From NCBI GenBank assembly GCA_039821555.1, contig JBCBNX010000004.1, positions 326,616 through 390,615 on the forward strand: 64,000 bases of DNA, given 5' to 3'. The notes under the pieces are model-generated. The model was not told the origin of the DNA, did no database searches, and saw only the letters and a list, made by a program, of their open reading frames with translations. The DNA comes from Bacteroidota bacterium (GTDB taxonomy: Bacteria > Bacteroidota > Rhodothermia > Rhodothermales > Rubricoccaceae). Shown here one piece after another: positions 8,895 to 16,978 of this stretch. How positions within the stretch are numbered: position 1 is the first letter of the stretch; every line of letters begins with the position of its first letter. The translations under genes were made by a program, and so were the position numbers.

Positions 8895-10052
8895 TTAGCT
8901 GCTCGCCTGCGTGCGCCGAAACGCGCCGGGCGTCGTCCCCGTCGCCTTCTTGAAGGCGGTGTAGAAGGCGGAGCGCGAGTTGAAGCCGGCCTCGCCCGCG
9001 ATCCCGTCGATCGTCAGGTGCGCCCAGGCGGTGTCTACCAGCATCGTCTTGGCCGCCTCCACCCGGTGGCCGTTGACGAAGTCCATGAAGTGCTGGTCGA
9101 GCTTCTCGTTGATGACCTGCGAGACGTACCGCTGGGGGACCTCGATCTGGTCGGCGACCTCACGGAGCGTGAGGTCCGTTCGGAGGTAGGGCCGGTCCGT
9201 GTCGAAGTGCTGGAGGAGCGTCTCCAGGTAGGTCGCCTTCTGCGTCTCCGTGAGCGGCGAGGCACCGTACTTCTCCGGGCGCGTGTCTTCGTCGGTGAGA
9301 CGGAGCGCGGGAGGAATGCTGTGGAACACGGTGGGGCGCACCAGCGCGATCAGCGTAAGGGTGCTCATGAAGGTGGTCAGGGCGCTCGCGCCCAAGAACT
9401 GGTAGGGCGCGCGCAGCCTGAACACGCTCAGCAAGGCCATCAGCACCACCATCAGGCCCGTGAACCACTTAAGCCACCGCACCCGCTGGGTGACGTCGAA
9501 CGAGGCCACGTGCGTCACGTGCGCCTCAAAGCGACGGATCCAGACAAACGCGCCAAGGACATAGCTGACCGTCACGATCAGCCCGAGCGGCACTCCGGGG
9601 ATCATGCTGCGATAGAGATTGCGCTCAGTGTAGTGGGTCACGTAGTCGGCCCGGAGGTCGGCACCGACGAAGAGCAGCGGTACGAGTAGCGACAGGTGAA
9701 CGAGCGCAGGGAGGCCGTGCAGCAAGCGCGCGGGCGTATAGAGGTAGCGCGCGTCGACGGAAGTGCGGGTGTAGAAGTAGACCAGCGGGCCAAGCAGGAG
9801 CGGGAGAACGCCCGACAGATGCAGCATGAGATAGGGTACGTCCTCCGGCGGGGCAGTGGGGAGGCCCGGCCCCTGGCCGAAGCCGCGGATGAGCGCGAGC
9901 ATCAGCAGCACCAGCATGAAAAGGATGCCCGCGAGGAGACGACTAGCTGTCCGGTTCTCGGCGGGCCGGAGCACGCTTGCCAGGCTGAGCATCGCCCCTT
10001 GCGCCGCACCGATAAGCAGGATGCCCTGAGGAAAGCTCAAACTCGGTTCCAT
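8895..10052 (-). CDS. Membrane-anchored AraC-family transcriptional regulator
   Basis: From ATG 10052 (MEPSLSFPQGILLIGAAQG) the protein has 385 residues; the frame is open to 10124 without a better start. The first ~245 residues contain about seven hydrophobic helices (for example LLAGILFMLVLLMLALI, VLPLLLGPLVYFY, GLIVTVSYVLGAFVWI). The last ~105 residues are an AraC DNA-binding domain with two HTH units, LTLREVADQIEVPQRYVSQV and LTIDGIAGEAGFNSRSAFY, ending KKATGTTPGAFRR. Such 7TM-AraC proteins are known in Bacteroidota. It precedes the LTxxQ/efflux genes in the same orientation and is the obvious candidate to control them in response to a membrane signal; that link is inference. Confidence 0.88.
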   Translation of the reverse strand: MEPSLSFPQGILLIGAAQGAMLSLASVLRPAENRTASRLLAGILFMLVLLMLALIRGFGQGPGLPTAPPEDVPYLMLHLSGVLPLLLGPLVYFYTRTSVDARYLYTPARLLHGLPALVHLSLLVPLLFVGADLRADYVTHYTERNLYRSMIPGVPLGLIVTVSYVLGAFVWIRRFEAHVTHVASFDVTQRVRWLKWFTGLMVVLMALLSVFRLRAPYQFLGASALTTFMSTLTLIALVRPTVFHSIPPALRLTDEDTRPEKYGASPLTETQKATYLETLLQHFDTDRPYLRTDLTLREVADQIEVPQRYVSQVINEKLDQHFMDFVNGHRVEAAKTMLVDTAWAHLTIDGIAGEAGFNSRSAFYTAFKKATGTTPGAFRRTQASS

Positions 10053-10225
10053 CCAGCGAGGTCGCGTCGGGTTGGGGCATGCGGATCCGCGGCCCAAGCT
10101 AGGCGGCGAAGCGCTGAAGGACAACCTAGCGCGGTCGACAACGGCCGCAGCGTTGGCCAGGGATCAGCGACGATGCGGCTCTGGTACAGCGAGGGCACTT
10201 CCCCGCCGCCCACGTCTTAACCTTC

Positions 10226-11737
10226 ATGTCCCTCGCCGCGCTCGTTTTCCCGAACCAGCTCTTCGCCGACCACCCCGCGCTCGACCCCGACCTCGACCAA
10301 CCCGACGAGGTCGTGCTCGTCGAAGACGACCTCCTCTTCCGCGACGAGCAGTACCCCGCGCGTTACCACAAGCTGCGCCTCGTCCTCCATCGCGCCACGA
10401 TGCGACGCACCGCCGACCGGCTGGAGCGCGACGGCCACACCGTCCGCTACGTCGCCTGGGCGGACCGCACCTCGACGGCCGACCTCCTCGCCCAACTCGC
10501 TGAGGATGGCGTCACGGCGGTGCGCTACTGCGAGCCCGTCGACTTCACGCTCGAAAAGCGCCTCGACCAGGCTGCCCGCGATGCGGGGATCGAGCGCGAG
10601 GTGCTGGAGACGCCGCTCTTCCTCAACACGCGCGCCGAGAACGCGGACTTCTTCGACGGCCGGAAGCGCTACTTCATGGCCGACTTCTACAAGCACCAGC
10701 GCCGCCGCTTCGGCCTCCTCATCGACGAGCACGGTGAGCCATCGGGTGGCCAGTGGAGCTTCGACCACGACAACCGGAAGAAGCTCACGAAGAAAGCCAT
10801 CGCCGAGGTGCCGCCCGTCCCGACCGTCGAGCCGGACGACTACACCGAGGAAGCCGTGCGCTATGTCGAGGAACACTTCCCGGACCACCTCGGCGAGAGC
10901 GGGCCGCTGCCGTACCCGACCACGCACGAGGCCGCCGCGCACTGGCTCGATGTCTTCGTTGAAGAGCGGCTGGATCGCTTCGGGCCGTTCGAGGACGCCA
11001 TCGAGCCGGGGCAGTCGCACTTCTACCACGCCGTGCTCACGCCGATGCTCAACATCGGCCTCGTCACCCCGAAGCAGGTCCTTGACGCCGTGATGGCCCG
11101 CGCCGGTGACACGCCCGCCTACGCGCCCATTGCCTCGCTCGAAGGGTTCGTCCGCCAGGTGATCGGCTGGCGCGAGTTCATGCGCGCCACCTACGACCTC
11201 GAAGGCGTCCCGATGCGCACCGGCAACATGTGGGACTTCGAGCGCGACATGCCCGACGCGTGGTACGACGGCACGACCGGCCTCGTCCCCGTAGACGACG
11301 TGATCCGGCGCGTGCTCAAGACGGGCTATGCCAACCACATCGAGCGGCTGATGGTGCTCGGCGGCGCGCTCTTTCTCTCGCGCATCCACCCGCGCGCGGT
11401 CTACCGCTGGTTCATGGAACTCTTCGTCGATGCCTACGACTGGGTGATGGTGCCCAACACGTATGGCATGAGCCAGCACGCCGCCGGGCCGCTCATCACC
11501 ACGAAGCCCTACATGAGCGGCTCGAACTACCTCCGCAAGATGAGCCACTACCCGCGCGGCGACTGGGAAGCGGAGTGGGATGGCCTCTACTGGACGTTCA
11601 TGCGCGACTACCGCGAGGAGGTCGAGGGCTATCACCGCATGTCGATGCTCACCGGCCATCTCGACCGCATGGGTGACGAGAAGCTGCAGGCCCACGAAGA
11701 CGCCGCCCAGCGCTACTTCGATCGCGTGTTTGGCTAG
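10226..11737 (+). CDS. Photolyase/cryptochrome-related protein (PhrB/FeS-BCP family) lacking the Fe-S cysteines
   Basis: This 503-residue protein has the architecture of the bacterial (6-4) photolyase-like family: N-terminal alpha/beta antenna domain (AALVFPNQLF), then an all-helical FAD domain with GYANHIERLMVLGG (about residue 370), VDAYDWVMVPNTYGMSQ and TTKPYMSGSNYLRKM. Characterised relatives repair UV photoproducts or sense blue light and carry a [4Fe-4S] cluster held by four Cys. Here none of the four is present: the region before GYANHIERLMV reads LVPVDDVIR and the C-terminal pair plus fourth Cys are replaced in KMSHYPRGDWEAEWDGLYW. The whole protein has a single Cys (near residue 101). 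It is monocistronic; its stop shares a CTAG with the convergent ARH gene. FAD and antenna binding remain plausible. Confidence 0.9.
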   Translation: MSLAALVFPNQLFADHPALDPDLDQPDEVVLVEDDLLFRDEQYPARYHKLRLVLHRATMRRTADRLERDGHTVRYVAWADRTSTADLLAQLAEDGVTAVRYCEPVDFTLEKRLDQAARDAGIEREVLETPLFLNTRAENADFFDGRKRYFMADFYKHQRRRFGLLIDEHGEPSGGQWSFDHDNRKKLTKKAIAEVPPVPTVEPDDYTEEAVRYVEEHFPDHLGESGPLPYPTTHEAAAHWLDVFVEERLDRFGPFEDAIEPGQSHFYHAVLTPMLNIGLVTPKQVLDAVMARAGDTPAYAPIASLEGFVRQVIGWREFMRATYDLEGVPMRTGNMWDFERDMPDAWYDGTTGLVPVDDVIRRVLKTGYANHIERLMVLGGALFLSRIHPRAVYRWFMELFVDAYDWVMVPNTYGMSQHAAGPLITTKPYMSGSNYLRKMSHYPRGDWEAEWDGLYWTFMRDYREEVEGYHRMSMLTGHLDRMGDEKLQAHEDAAQRYFDRVFG

Positions 11738-12576
11738 CGGGGCATCATCGCCACTAGCTGCGCGTCGAGGCGCTGGAGGTAGGTGCGGCCGTACGAGCTG
11801 TCTTCCAAACCGGCCACCAGCACGTCAGGCAGGTCCTTCTCGAACTCCGGCGAGCAGGAGGCAGCCCCAAGCGCAATGGTGGCGACGGTGTCTACGTCGC
11901 CCAGGAGCGCGATGCAGCGCTTGAGCAGGCCACTGAGCGTGGTCGACTGCGTGATCGCGGTCACCGCCGCGTGCGCGCTCATCATCCCCTCTGCGCCGAC
12001 CTTGCCACGCCAGGGCGTCGTCCACGGCCCATCGACGTGTGTAGCGATGAAGGCGGGCAGGCCGGCCTTCGGTCCGAGGTCGTAGAGGAAGTAGTGCGCC
12101 ATCAGGCTCGTCGCTACGCTGGCCGCGATACCGCCGGGCGTGTCGTGCGTGATCGCGGCCTGGAGGCGGCTGCGCTCGATGACCGTGGGAACGTCCGGGT
12201 AGACGCCGATGGGAACGGCACGCATCGCGGCACCGCTCTTGTCGCTTTCCGGTCGAATCCGGTCCAGGAACTCCGTCCCGTCGTGCACCTCTTCGAGAAA
12301 GGCGCGGAAGCCCCGGGCATAGCCCTCACGCGGGTCGCGCTTGTAGACCTCCACAAAGCGCCGGGCCAGATTCTCAGGCGTCCACGGCTCGCCCGAGACG
12401 ATGGCCTCGGCGATGGCGAGCGTCATCTGCGTGTCGTCGGTGTAGCAGCCTGGTGCCGTGCCGTGGCGCGGGTGCTGGATGTAGCCGCTGAGGTCGTTGT
12501 GCTCGCGGGTGATCCGCTTCGAGACGTACTCAAAGCCCGCGCCGTAGGCATCTCCGATAGCGAGTTCAACGAGCAT
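11734..12576 (-). CDS. ADP-ribosylglycohydrolase family protein
   Basis: The 280-residue product carries the ARH/DraG metal-binding signatures: GDAYGAGFEYV near the N-terminus, CYTDDTQMTLAIAEA near residue 44, and GDVDTVATIALGAAS near residue 228, whose acidic residues bind the two Mg ions. Family members remove ADP-ribose from proteins or nucleic acids, or hydrolyse poly(ADP-ribose). It starts 3 bp after the stop of the ABC exporter gene, implying one mRNA. Its stop codon overlaps the convergent photolyase-like stop by 4 bp. A complete PARP gene lies 17 kb away (29146-30450), so an ADP-ribose writer and a candidate eraser coexist here. Substrate is not predictable from sequence. Confidence 0.9.
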   Translation of the reverse strand: MLVELAIGDAYGAGFEYVSKRITREHNDLSGYIQHPRHGTAPGCYTDDTQMTLAIAEAIVSGEPWTPENLARRFVEVYKRDPREGYARGFRAFLEEVHDGTEFLDRIRPESDKSGAAMRAVPIGVYPDVPTVIERSRLQAAITHDTPGGIAASVATSLMAHYFLYDLGPKAGLPAFIATHVDGPWTTPWRGKVGAEGMMSAHAAVTAITQSTTLSGLLKRCIALLGDVDTVATIALGAASCSPEFEKDLPDVLVAGLEDSSYGRTYLQRLDAQLVAMMPR

Positions 12577-12579
12577 CGC

Positions 12580-14433
12580 TCAGGCGGCCTGCCGCTCCTG
12601 GTCGGCGTACTGGAGGTCGTAGAGCGTGCGGTAGAGGCCGTCCTGGGCGAGGAGAGCTTGATGATCGCCGCGCTCGCGGACGACGCCCTTGTGCAAGACG
12701 AGGATCTCGTCGGCGTCCTGGATAGTGGAGAGGCGGTGCGCCACCACGAGACTCGTGCGGCCGTCCATGAGCACGCCGAGCGCCTGCTGCACCATCTCCT
12801 CGGTTTCGGTGTCCACGCTACTCGTGGCCTCGTCGAGGACGAGGATCGCGGGGTCATAGACGAGCGCGCGGATGAACGAGAGCAACTGCCGCTGCCCGTG
12901 CGAGAGCGTCTGACCGCGCTCGCGGACATCGTGCGCGTAGCCATCCGGCAGGCGCTCGATGAACGTGTCAGCCCCTACGAGCGCAGCGGCACGGCGCGCG
13001 TCGTCCAGACTCTTCGAAGGGTCGCCAAGCGTGATGTTCTCTTCGATGGAGCCCGAGAAGAGGAACACGTCCTGCAAGACCAGCCCGATGCGGTGGCGGA
13101 GGTCGGCGAGGCGGAGCGTCTGGATCGGGATGCCATCGACCAAGATGTCCCCGCGCTGTGGTTCATAAAAGCGCAGGAGCAAGTTGATAATGGTCGACTT
13201 GCCGGAGCCCGTCGCGCCGACGAGCGCCACAACCTCGCCGGGCTCGGCGGTGAACGACACGTCGCGGAGCACCCAGTTAGGCTCATCGGAGTCGGGGAGG
13301 TTCGTGTAGGCAAACCACACGCCCCGGAACTCGATGCGCCCAGCGCCCTCGCCCAGCGACGCGGGCTGCTCCGGCTCACGGATGGCGGTGTCCGTGTCGA
13401 GGAGGTCGAACACGCGCTCCGAGGCGGCCATCGCGCTCTGGAGCATGTTGTACTGGTCCGAGAGGTTGCGGATGGGCTCGAAGAACTGCCGCACGTACTG
13501 GATGAACGCGATCAGCACGCCGACGGTGACGGCCTCGCGCATGGCCTCGGTGCCGCCGTACCAGATCACGAGCCCGAGCGCCGTCGAGGCGATGAGGTCT
13601 ACGACGGGCCAGAAGACCGCGAAGTAGAGGACCGTCTTGACGTGGGCGTTGCGGTGGTCGTCGTTGATGGCGGTGAAGCGCCGCTGCTCCTCAGTCTCGC
13701 GGCCGAAGATCTGGACGACCTTCATGCCGGTGACGTGCTCTTGGAGGAAGCTGTTGAGCCGCCCGACCTGCTTGCGCGTCTCGCGGTAGGCCACGCGCAC
13801 CTTCGCGCGGAAGGTCATCGTCGCCCAGAGCATGATGGGCATCATCGTGAGCGCGATGAGGGCCAACTCCCAGTTGAGCGCGAACATGAAGCTCGCGATG
13901 AAGACGAGCCGGAAGAGGTCGCCGAGCATCGTCACGACGCCAGCGGAGAGGAGCGTGGCGAGTGCCTCGATGTCGTTGGTCGTCCGCGTGATGAGCCGCC
14001 CGAGCGGCGTCGTGTCGAAGAAGCCGAGGCGCTGCTGCTGGACGTGCCGGAAGACGGTCGTGCGGAGGTCGTAGAGCGCGTGCTGGCCGATCCACTGGGT
14101 GAGGTAGCCCATGCCGAAGCGGAGCAGGCCCTCGCCGACGAGCACGGCCGCGAGGATGAGCACGATCGTCCGCAGCCCGTCGATGTCGCCCACTACGATG
14201 TGGTCGTCGATGGCGACCTGGACGAGCTTGGGCATCAGCGGCCCGAGGAACGCCACCGCGAACGTGCCGAGGAGCGCGAGCGCGACCCATCCTTTGTAGG
14301 GCAGCAGGAACGTCAGGATGCGCTTGAAGAGGCGACCGTCGAGCGCGTTGCCGTCGTCGTTCTTGGCAGGGGTTTGCTTCGCTAGGTCGTTGGACTGCTG
14401 AGCGTCGGCGTCGGAGCCGTTGGATTGAGCCAC
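12580..14433 (-). CDS. ABC exporter, fused membrane and ATPase domains (MsbA/LmrA type half-transporter)
   Basis: From GTG 14433 the product has about 617 residues; a TTG at 14457 lies inside an intergenic heptad repeat, so the GTG is preferred. Six transmembrane helices span about residues 35-330 (GWVALALLGTFAVAFLGPL first). The ATPase domain shows Walker A GATGSGKSTIINLLL, Q-loop IGLVLQDVFLFSGSI, signature LSHGQRQLLSF, Walker B AILVLDEATSS and the switch His in VAHRLSTIQDAD. It should act as a homodimer exporting a lipid, peptide or drug. It is co-directional with and 3 bp upstream of the ADP-ribosylglycohydrolase gene, a pairing for which I see no obvious functional link. Confidence 0.93.
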   Translation of the reverse strand: MAQSNGSDADAQQSNDLAKQTPAKNDDGNALDGRLFKRILTFLLPYKGWVALALLGTFAVAFLGPLMPKLVQVAIDDHIVVGDIDGLRTIVLILAAVLVGEGLLRFGMGYLTQWIGQHALYDLRTTVFRHVQQQRLGFFDTTPLGRLITRTTNDIEALATLLSAGVVTMLGDLFRLVFIASFMFALNWELALIALTMMPIMLWATMTFRAKVRVAYRETRKQVGRLNSFLQEHVTGMKVVQIFGRETEEQRRFTAINDDHRNAHVKTVLYFAVFWPVVDLIASTALGLVIWYGGTEAMREAVTVGVLIAFIQYVRQFFEPIRNLSDQYNMLQSAMAASERVFDLLDTDTAIREPEQPASLGEGAGRIEFRGVWFAYTNLPDSDEPNWVLRDVSFTAEPGEVVALVGATGSGKSTIINLLLRFYEPQRGDILVDGIPIQTLRLADLRHRIGLVLQDVFLFSGSIEENITLGDPSKSLDDARRAAALVGADTFIERLPDGYAHDVRERGQTLSHGQRQLLSFIRALVYDPAILVLDEATSSVDTETEEMVQQALGVLMDGRTSLVVAHRLSTIQDADEILVLHKGVVRERGDHQALLAQDGLYRTLYDLQYADQERQAA

Positions 14434-14450
14434 GAGGGGATGAGTTGCGA

Positions 14451-14521
14451 GTGACAAGTGACAAGCGCCAAGAGTGCAGCGGAGGCGGTCCTCCTGCTAC
14501 TTGATACCTGACACTTGCTAC
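14451..14521. repeat. Face-to-face pair of GTGACAA-type heptad arrays
   Basis: Plus strand 14451-14471 reads GTGACAA, GTGACAA, GCGCCAA. Minus strand 14521-14494 reads GTAGCAA, GTGTCAG, GTATCAA, GTAGCAG. The two arms converge on a 22-bp spacer between the RNase Z and ABC exporter genes. Same architecture as 4183-4362 and 20138-20196, with a different core word. Confidence 0.65.
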
Positions 14522-14527
14522 TGCGTC

Positions 14528-15460
14528 CTACGCCGGCGGCGTGAGCACGTAGGTTCTCAACTCCTCCGCCGCCGCTGTGTTCGGAAAGACGGCGCGGGCT
14601 TCGTCCACGAGCGGCTGGAGGTCGGCGTAGCGGGCCGAGAAATGGGTCAGCAAGAGGTGCTGCGCCCCGGCCTGCTTCGCGATCGTTGCGGCCTGCCGGG
14701 CGGTCGAGTGGCCTACTTCCTCGGCGCGTTGCGCCTCGTCCTCGGTGAAGGTCGCCTCATGGATGAGCAAGTCGACGCCCTCGGCCAGCCGGCGGCCAGC
14801 CGTGCACGGCATCGTGTCCAAGACATAGGCAAACGACACGCCCGGCCGGTCGGGGCCGACGATGTCCTCCGGCTGCACCGTGCGCCCGCCGATGGTGACG
14901 GGCTTGCCGTTCTTCACCGCTTCGAAGTGCCAGTTCTCGGCGAACCCGAGCGCCTGCGCCTTCTCGCCGTCCACCTTGCCTGGACGCACCTTTTCCTGGA
15001 ATCGGTACCCCGCCGCGAAGACCCGGTGCTCGAGAGGCCGCGCCTCGACGTAGTAGGCCGGCGCGTCGAAGACGACAGCGTGGCCGAAGCCGGGGGCCAG
15101 GCCGACGTGGCGGAGGGGGTAGGGCAGCTGGTGTGCCTGGAGGCCGGGGATCACGTCGAGGATGTCAGGCAAGCCTTCCGGAGCAACAATCGTGAGGGCA
15201 TCCTCGCGACCCAGCAGCGCCATCGTAGTGAGAAGGCCGAAGAGCCCGTAGAGGTGATCGCCGTGGAAGTGCGTCAGGAAGAGCGCGTCGAGGCGCGAGC
15301 GCTTGAGCCCCGCTCTGAGCAACTGAAACTGGGTGCCCTCGCCGCAGTCGAAGAGTAGCATCTCGCCCTCGCGGCGAAGCGCGGTCGCCGAGAGGTTCCG
15401 GTCGCGCGTGGGGATGGCCGATGCGGTGCCGAGCGGGATGACCTCGGTGGAAATGGGCAC
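14528..15460 (-). CDS. rnz: Ribonuclease Z (tRNA 3'-processing endonuclease)
   Basis: The 310-residue product, close to the usual ~307, starts at GTG 15460 (VPISTEVIPLGTASAIPTRD); the frame is open to 15835 but only the part from this start resembles the family. It shows the RNase Z opening LGTASAIPTRDRN, the metallo-beta-lactamase motif LTHFHGDHLYGLFGLL (zinc ligands), the HEATFTED and HSTARQAA segments and the final LLLTHFSARY. It removes 3' trailers from tRNA precursors in the cytoplasm, required where CCA is not encoded. It follows the HD-domain gene at 287 bp and is probably transcribed on its own. Confidence 0.95.
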   Translation of the reverse strand: MPISTEVIPLGTASAIPTRDRNLSATALRREGEMLLFDCGEGTQFQLLRAGLKRSRLDALFLTHFHGDHLYGLFGLLTTMALLGREDALTIVAPEGLPDILDVIPGLQAHQLPYPLRHVGLAPGFGHAVVFDAPAYYVEARPLEHRVFAAGYRFQEKVRPGKVDGEKAQALGFAENWHFEAVKNGKPVTIGGRTVQPEDIVGPDRPGVSFAYVLDTMPCTAGRRLAEGVDLLIHEATFTEDEAQRAEEVGHSTARQAATIAKQAGAQHLLLTHFSARYADLQPLVDEARAVFPNTAAAEELRTYVLTPPA

Positions 15461-15641
15461 AGGGCGAGACCCGGACGGTGGGAAGTGGGGCAGAGGACCG
15501 TGCGGACGGGGCCGCGACAGCCGCCTCGTTGGATGTCGCCTGCGTGCGCGGGGTTTCGAGGCACGTCGCAGGCGCTGTCCTGAAATTCTCAATACGGCCT
15601 GCGCTTGGCTCCCAATGACGTATACCGCGTTGCGCTCCATT

Positions 15642-15675
15642 GCCAATGCTTCGGCATCGCCAATGCTTCGGCATC
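15642..15675. repeat. 17-bp direct repeat, two copies, with TTCG-loop hairpins
   Basis: GCCAATGCTTCGGCATC occurs twice in tandem. Each copy contains ATGC-TTCG-GCAT, a short stem closed by a UUCG tetraloop in RNA. The repeat lies in the 287-bp spacer upstream of the RNase Z start; the rest of that spacer shows nothing I recognise. Confidence 0.75.
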
Positions 15676-15747
15676 GCCTGCTTCGCGCGCCCTGCGCGCC
15701 CCATCTGGCGCTCAAGCTCGGCTGCGCAGCGCATCTCCCAACAGAGC

Positions 15748-16521
15748 CTAGTGCTCGAAGGGGGACTTCCGGACCTGGCGGGCGAACCCGCCGAGGCACA
15801 GAAGCGCCGTGCGCGACCCTGGCCGCGAGCAACACTGTCGCTTGAGTGCTGGAACGAGGCCGTCCTTCAGCCCTGGTGATCCTGCGCGCGGGTGTCGGGC
15901 GAGGACGGCGTGGCGGGTGGCACGGTCGAGGTCGTTGTAGCGAATCCCGGCGGCGTCGAAGGCGGTGCCCTCGTGCAGGAGGTGCGCCTCGGGACCCCGG
16001 CCGACCTCAACGATGACGTTCAGGTGTAGCGTGATGGCCTCGGCGAGCCGGTCGCGGCGCTCGGCGTCCCAGCGTTGCAACGTGGCTAGATCGCGGGCGG
16101 CGTAGGCCCCCTCGACGGCGAAGCAGTGGACGGCGTCATAGGTCCCCTCATGCTGCTTCGTCAGGCCGAGGTCGTGCAGGAGACAGGCCACGTAGAGCAG
16201 CTCGGCATCGTGGGCAATGCCGTCCCGCTCGGCGAGGAGCGACGCCCAGAGGTACGAGCGGGCGCAGTGAGCCGCGAGCCAGGGCGGAGAGACGGCCGCT
16301 ACGTGTGCCTCCGTGGCGCGCGCGAGCGCCGAGTCAGGGACGCGGACTGCGCTGAGGTCGACGTGAGCCCCTGCATTCCCCAGTCCGAGGCAGCGTCGTA
16401 GACCTCCGGAAAGCTGGCCGGCGTAAAATCCCGCAGCTTGGCGTACCAGCTGCAGCCGGTCGCTGGGGCGGAGTCGCCCGCCTGTCTCGCGCGCCCAGTC
16501 CAGGGTTCCGACGTAGGCCAT
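15748..16521 (-). CDS. HD-domain protein (possible metal-dependent hydrolase)
   Basis: From ATG 16521 (MAYVGTLDWARETGGRL), 4 bp after the upstream gene's stop, the product has 257 residues. The HD-fold pattern is visible as HCARSYLWASLLAERDG then ELLYVACLLHDLGLTK (the HD pair near residue 122) and a downstream ITLHLNV with a further His. HD proteins bind a divalent metal and hydrolyse phosphates or amides; the layout resembles cyanamide-hydratase-like members, but this is a loose likeness. The short spacing to the 16526-16975 lipoprotein gene suggests translational coupling. The last ~30 residues (Cys- and Arg-rich) look degenerate and the true end could differ. Confidence 0.75.
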   Translation of the reverse strand: MAYVGTLDWARETGGRLRPSDRLQLVRQAAGFYAGQLSGGLRRCLGLGNAGAHVDLSAVRVPDSALARATEAHVAAVSPPWLAAHCARSYLWASLLAERDGIAHDAELLYVACLLHDLGLTKQHEGTYDAVHCFAVEGAYAARDLATLQRWDAERRDRLAEAITLHLNVIVEVGRGPEAHLLHEGTAFDAAGIRYNDLDRATRHAVLARHPRAGSPGLKDGLVPALKRQCCSRPGSRTALLCLGGFARQVRKSPFEH

Positions 16522-16525
16522 CGCG

Positions 16526-16975
16526 CTACCGAGCGTTGGGTACAGACGGCACCGTGCCGTCGCGCAACTCGTAGCTCTCCACGACGCGGGCGAGGTCGCG
16601 CGGGCCAAGGCCGTCGACGCGCTTGAGTTCGTAGCCGGGGCGTGCCCGGACCTCTTGGAAGACGTCCTCGCGGCGCGCGAACGCCTCGTCGTTGATGTAC
16701 TCTGTCATGAGCATCACGTCCCAGCCGCGTGTCGAGTCGGGGGAGAGCGTGAGAACGCGGAACGACCGCGCGAGGCCCTCGGCGACGAACGCCTCGCGCA
16801 TGGGCACCCAGTTGAGCGCGTTGAAGCGGAGATAGCGCTCCTGCTCGCCGGACAGCGTCTCCACGAGGTCGACGGCCCACACCGAGGCCTTGCGCTCCTC
16901 CAGCGTCACGAGCCGGACGACCGAGCAGCCAGCGAGGCCAGCGGCCAGGATGAGCAACAGCAGCGCGCGTCGCAC
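16526..16975 (-). CDS. Small hypothetical lipoprotein
   Basis: A 149-residue protein with a clear lipoprotein signal, MRRALLLLILAAGLAGCSVV, so it should be anchored in the envelope. The mature part has a short alpha/beta layout with charged helices (ETLSGEQERYLRF, NDEAFARREDVFQEVR). I do not recognise the family. It sits 3 bp after the His/Asp-rich lipoprotein gene and 4 bp before the HD-domain gene, so these three are very probably one operon. Confidence 0.75.
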   Translation of the reverse strand: MRRALLLLILAAGLAGCSVVRLVTLEERKASVWAVDLVETLSGEQERYLRFNALNWVPMREAFVAEGLARSFRVLTLSPDSTRGWDVMLMTEYINDEAFARREDVFQEVRARPGYELKRVDGLGPRDLARVVESYELRDGTVPSVPNAR

Positions 16976-16978
16976 GGC

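Noticed and set aside
11971..14385. 804-codon plus-strand open frame opposite the ABC exporter and ARH genes
   Set aside because: Composition is dominated by Glu/Arg/His/Asp from antisense reading of GC-rich codons, with no domain; the opposite strand has unambiguous ABC and ARH motifs.
15461..15835. N-terminal extension of RNase Z
   Set aside because: Arg/Ala-rich, includes the translated 17-bp repeat, and RNase Z proteins begin at the STEVIPLGTASA segment.
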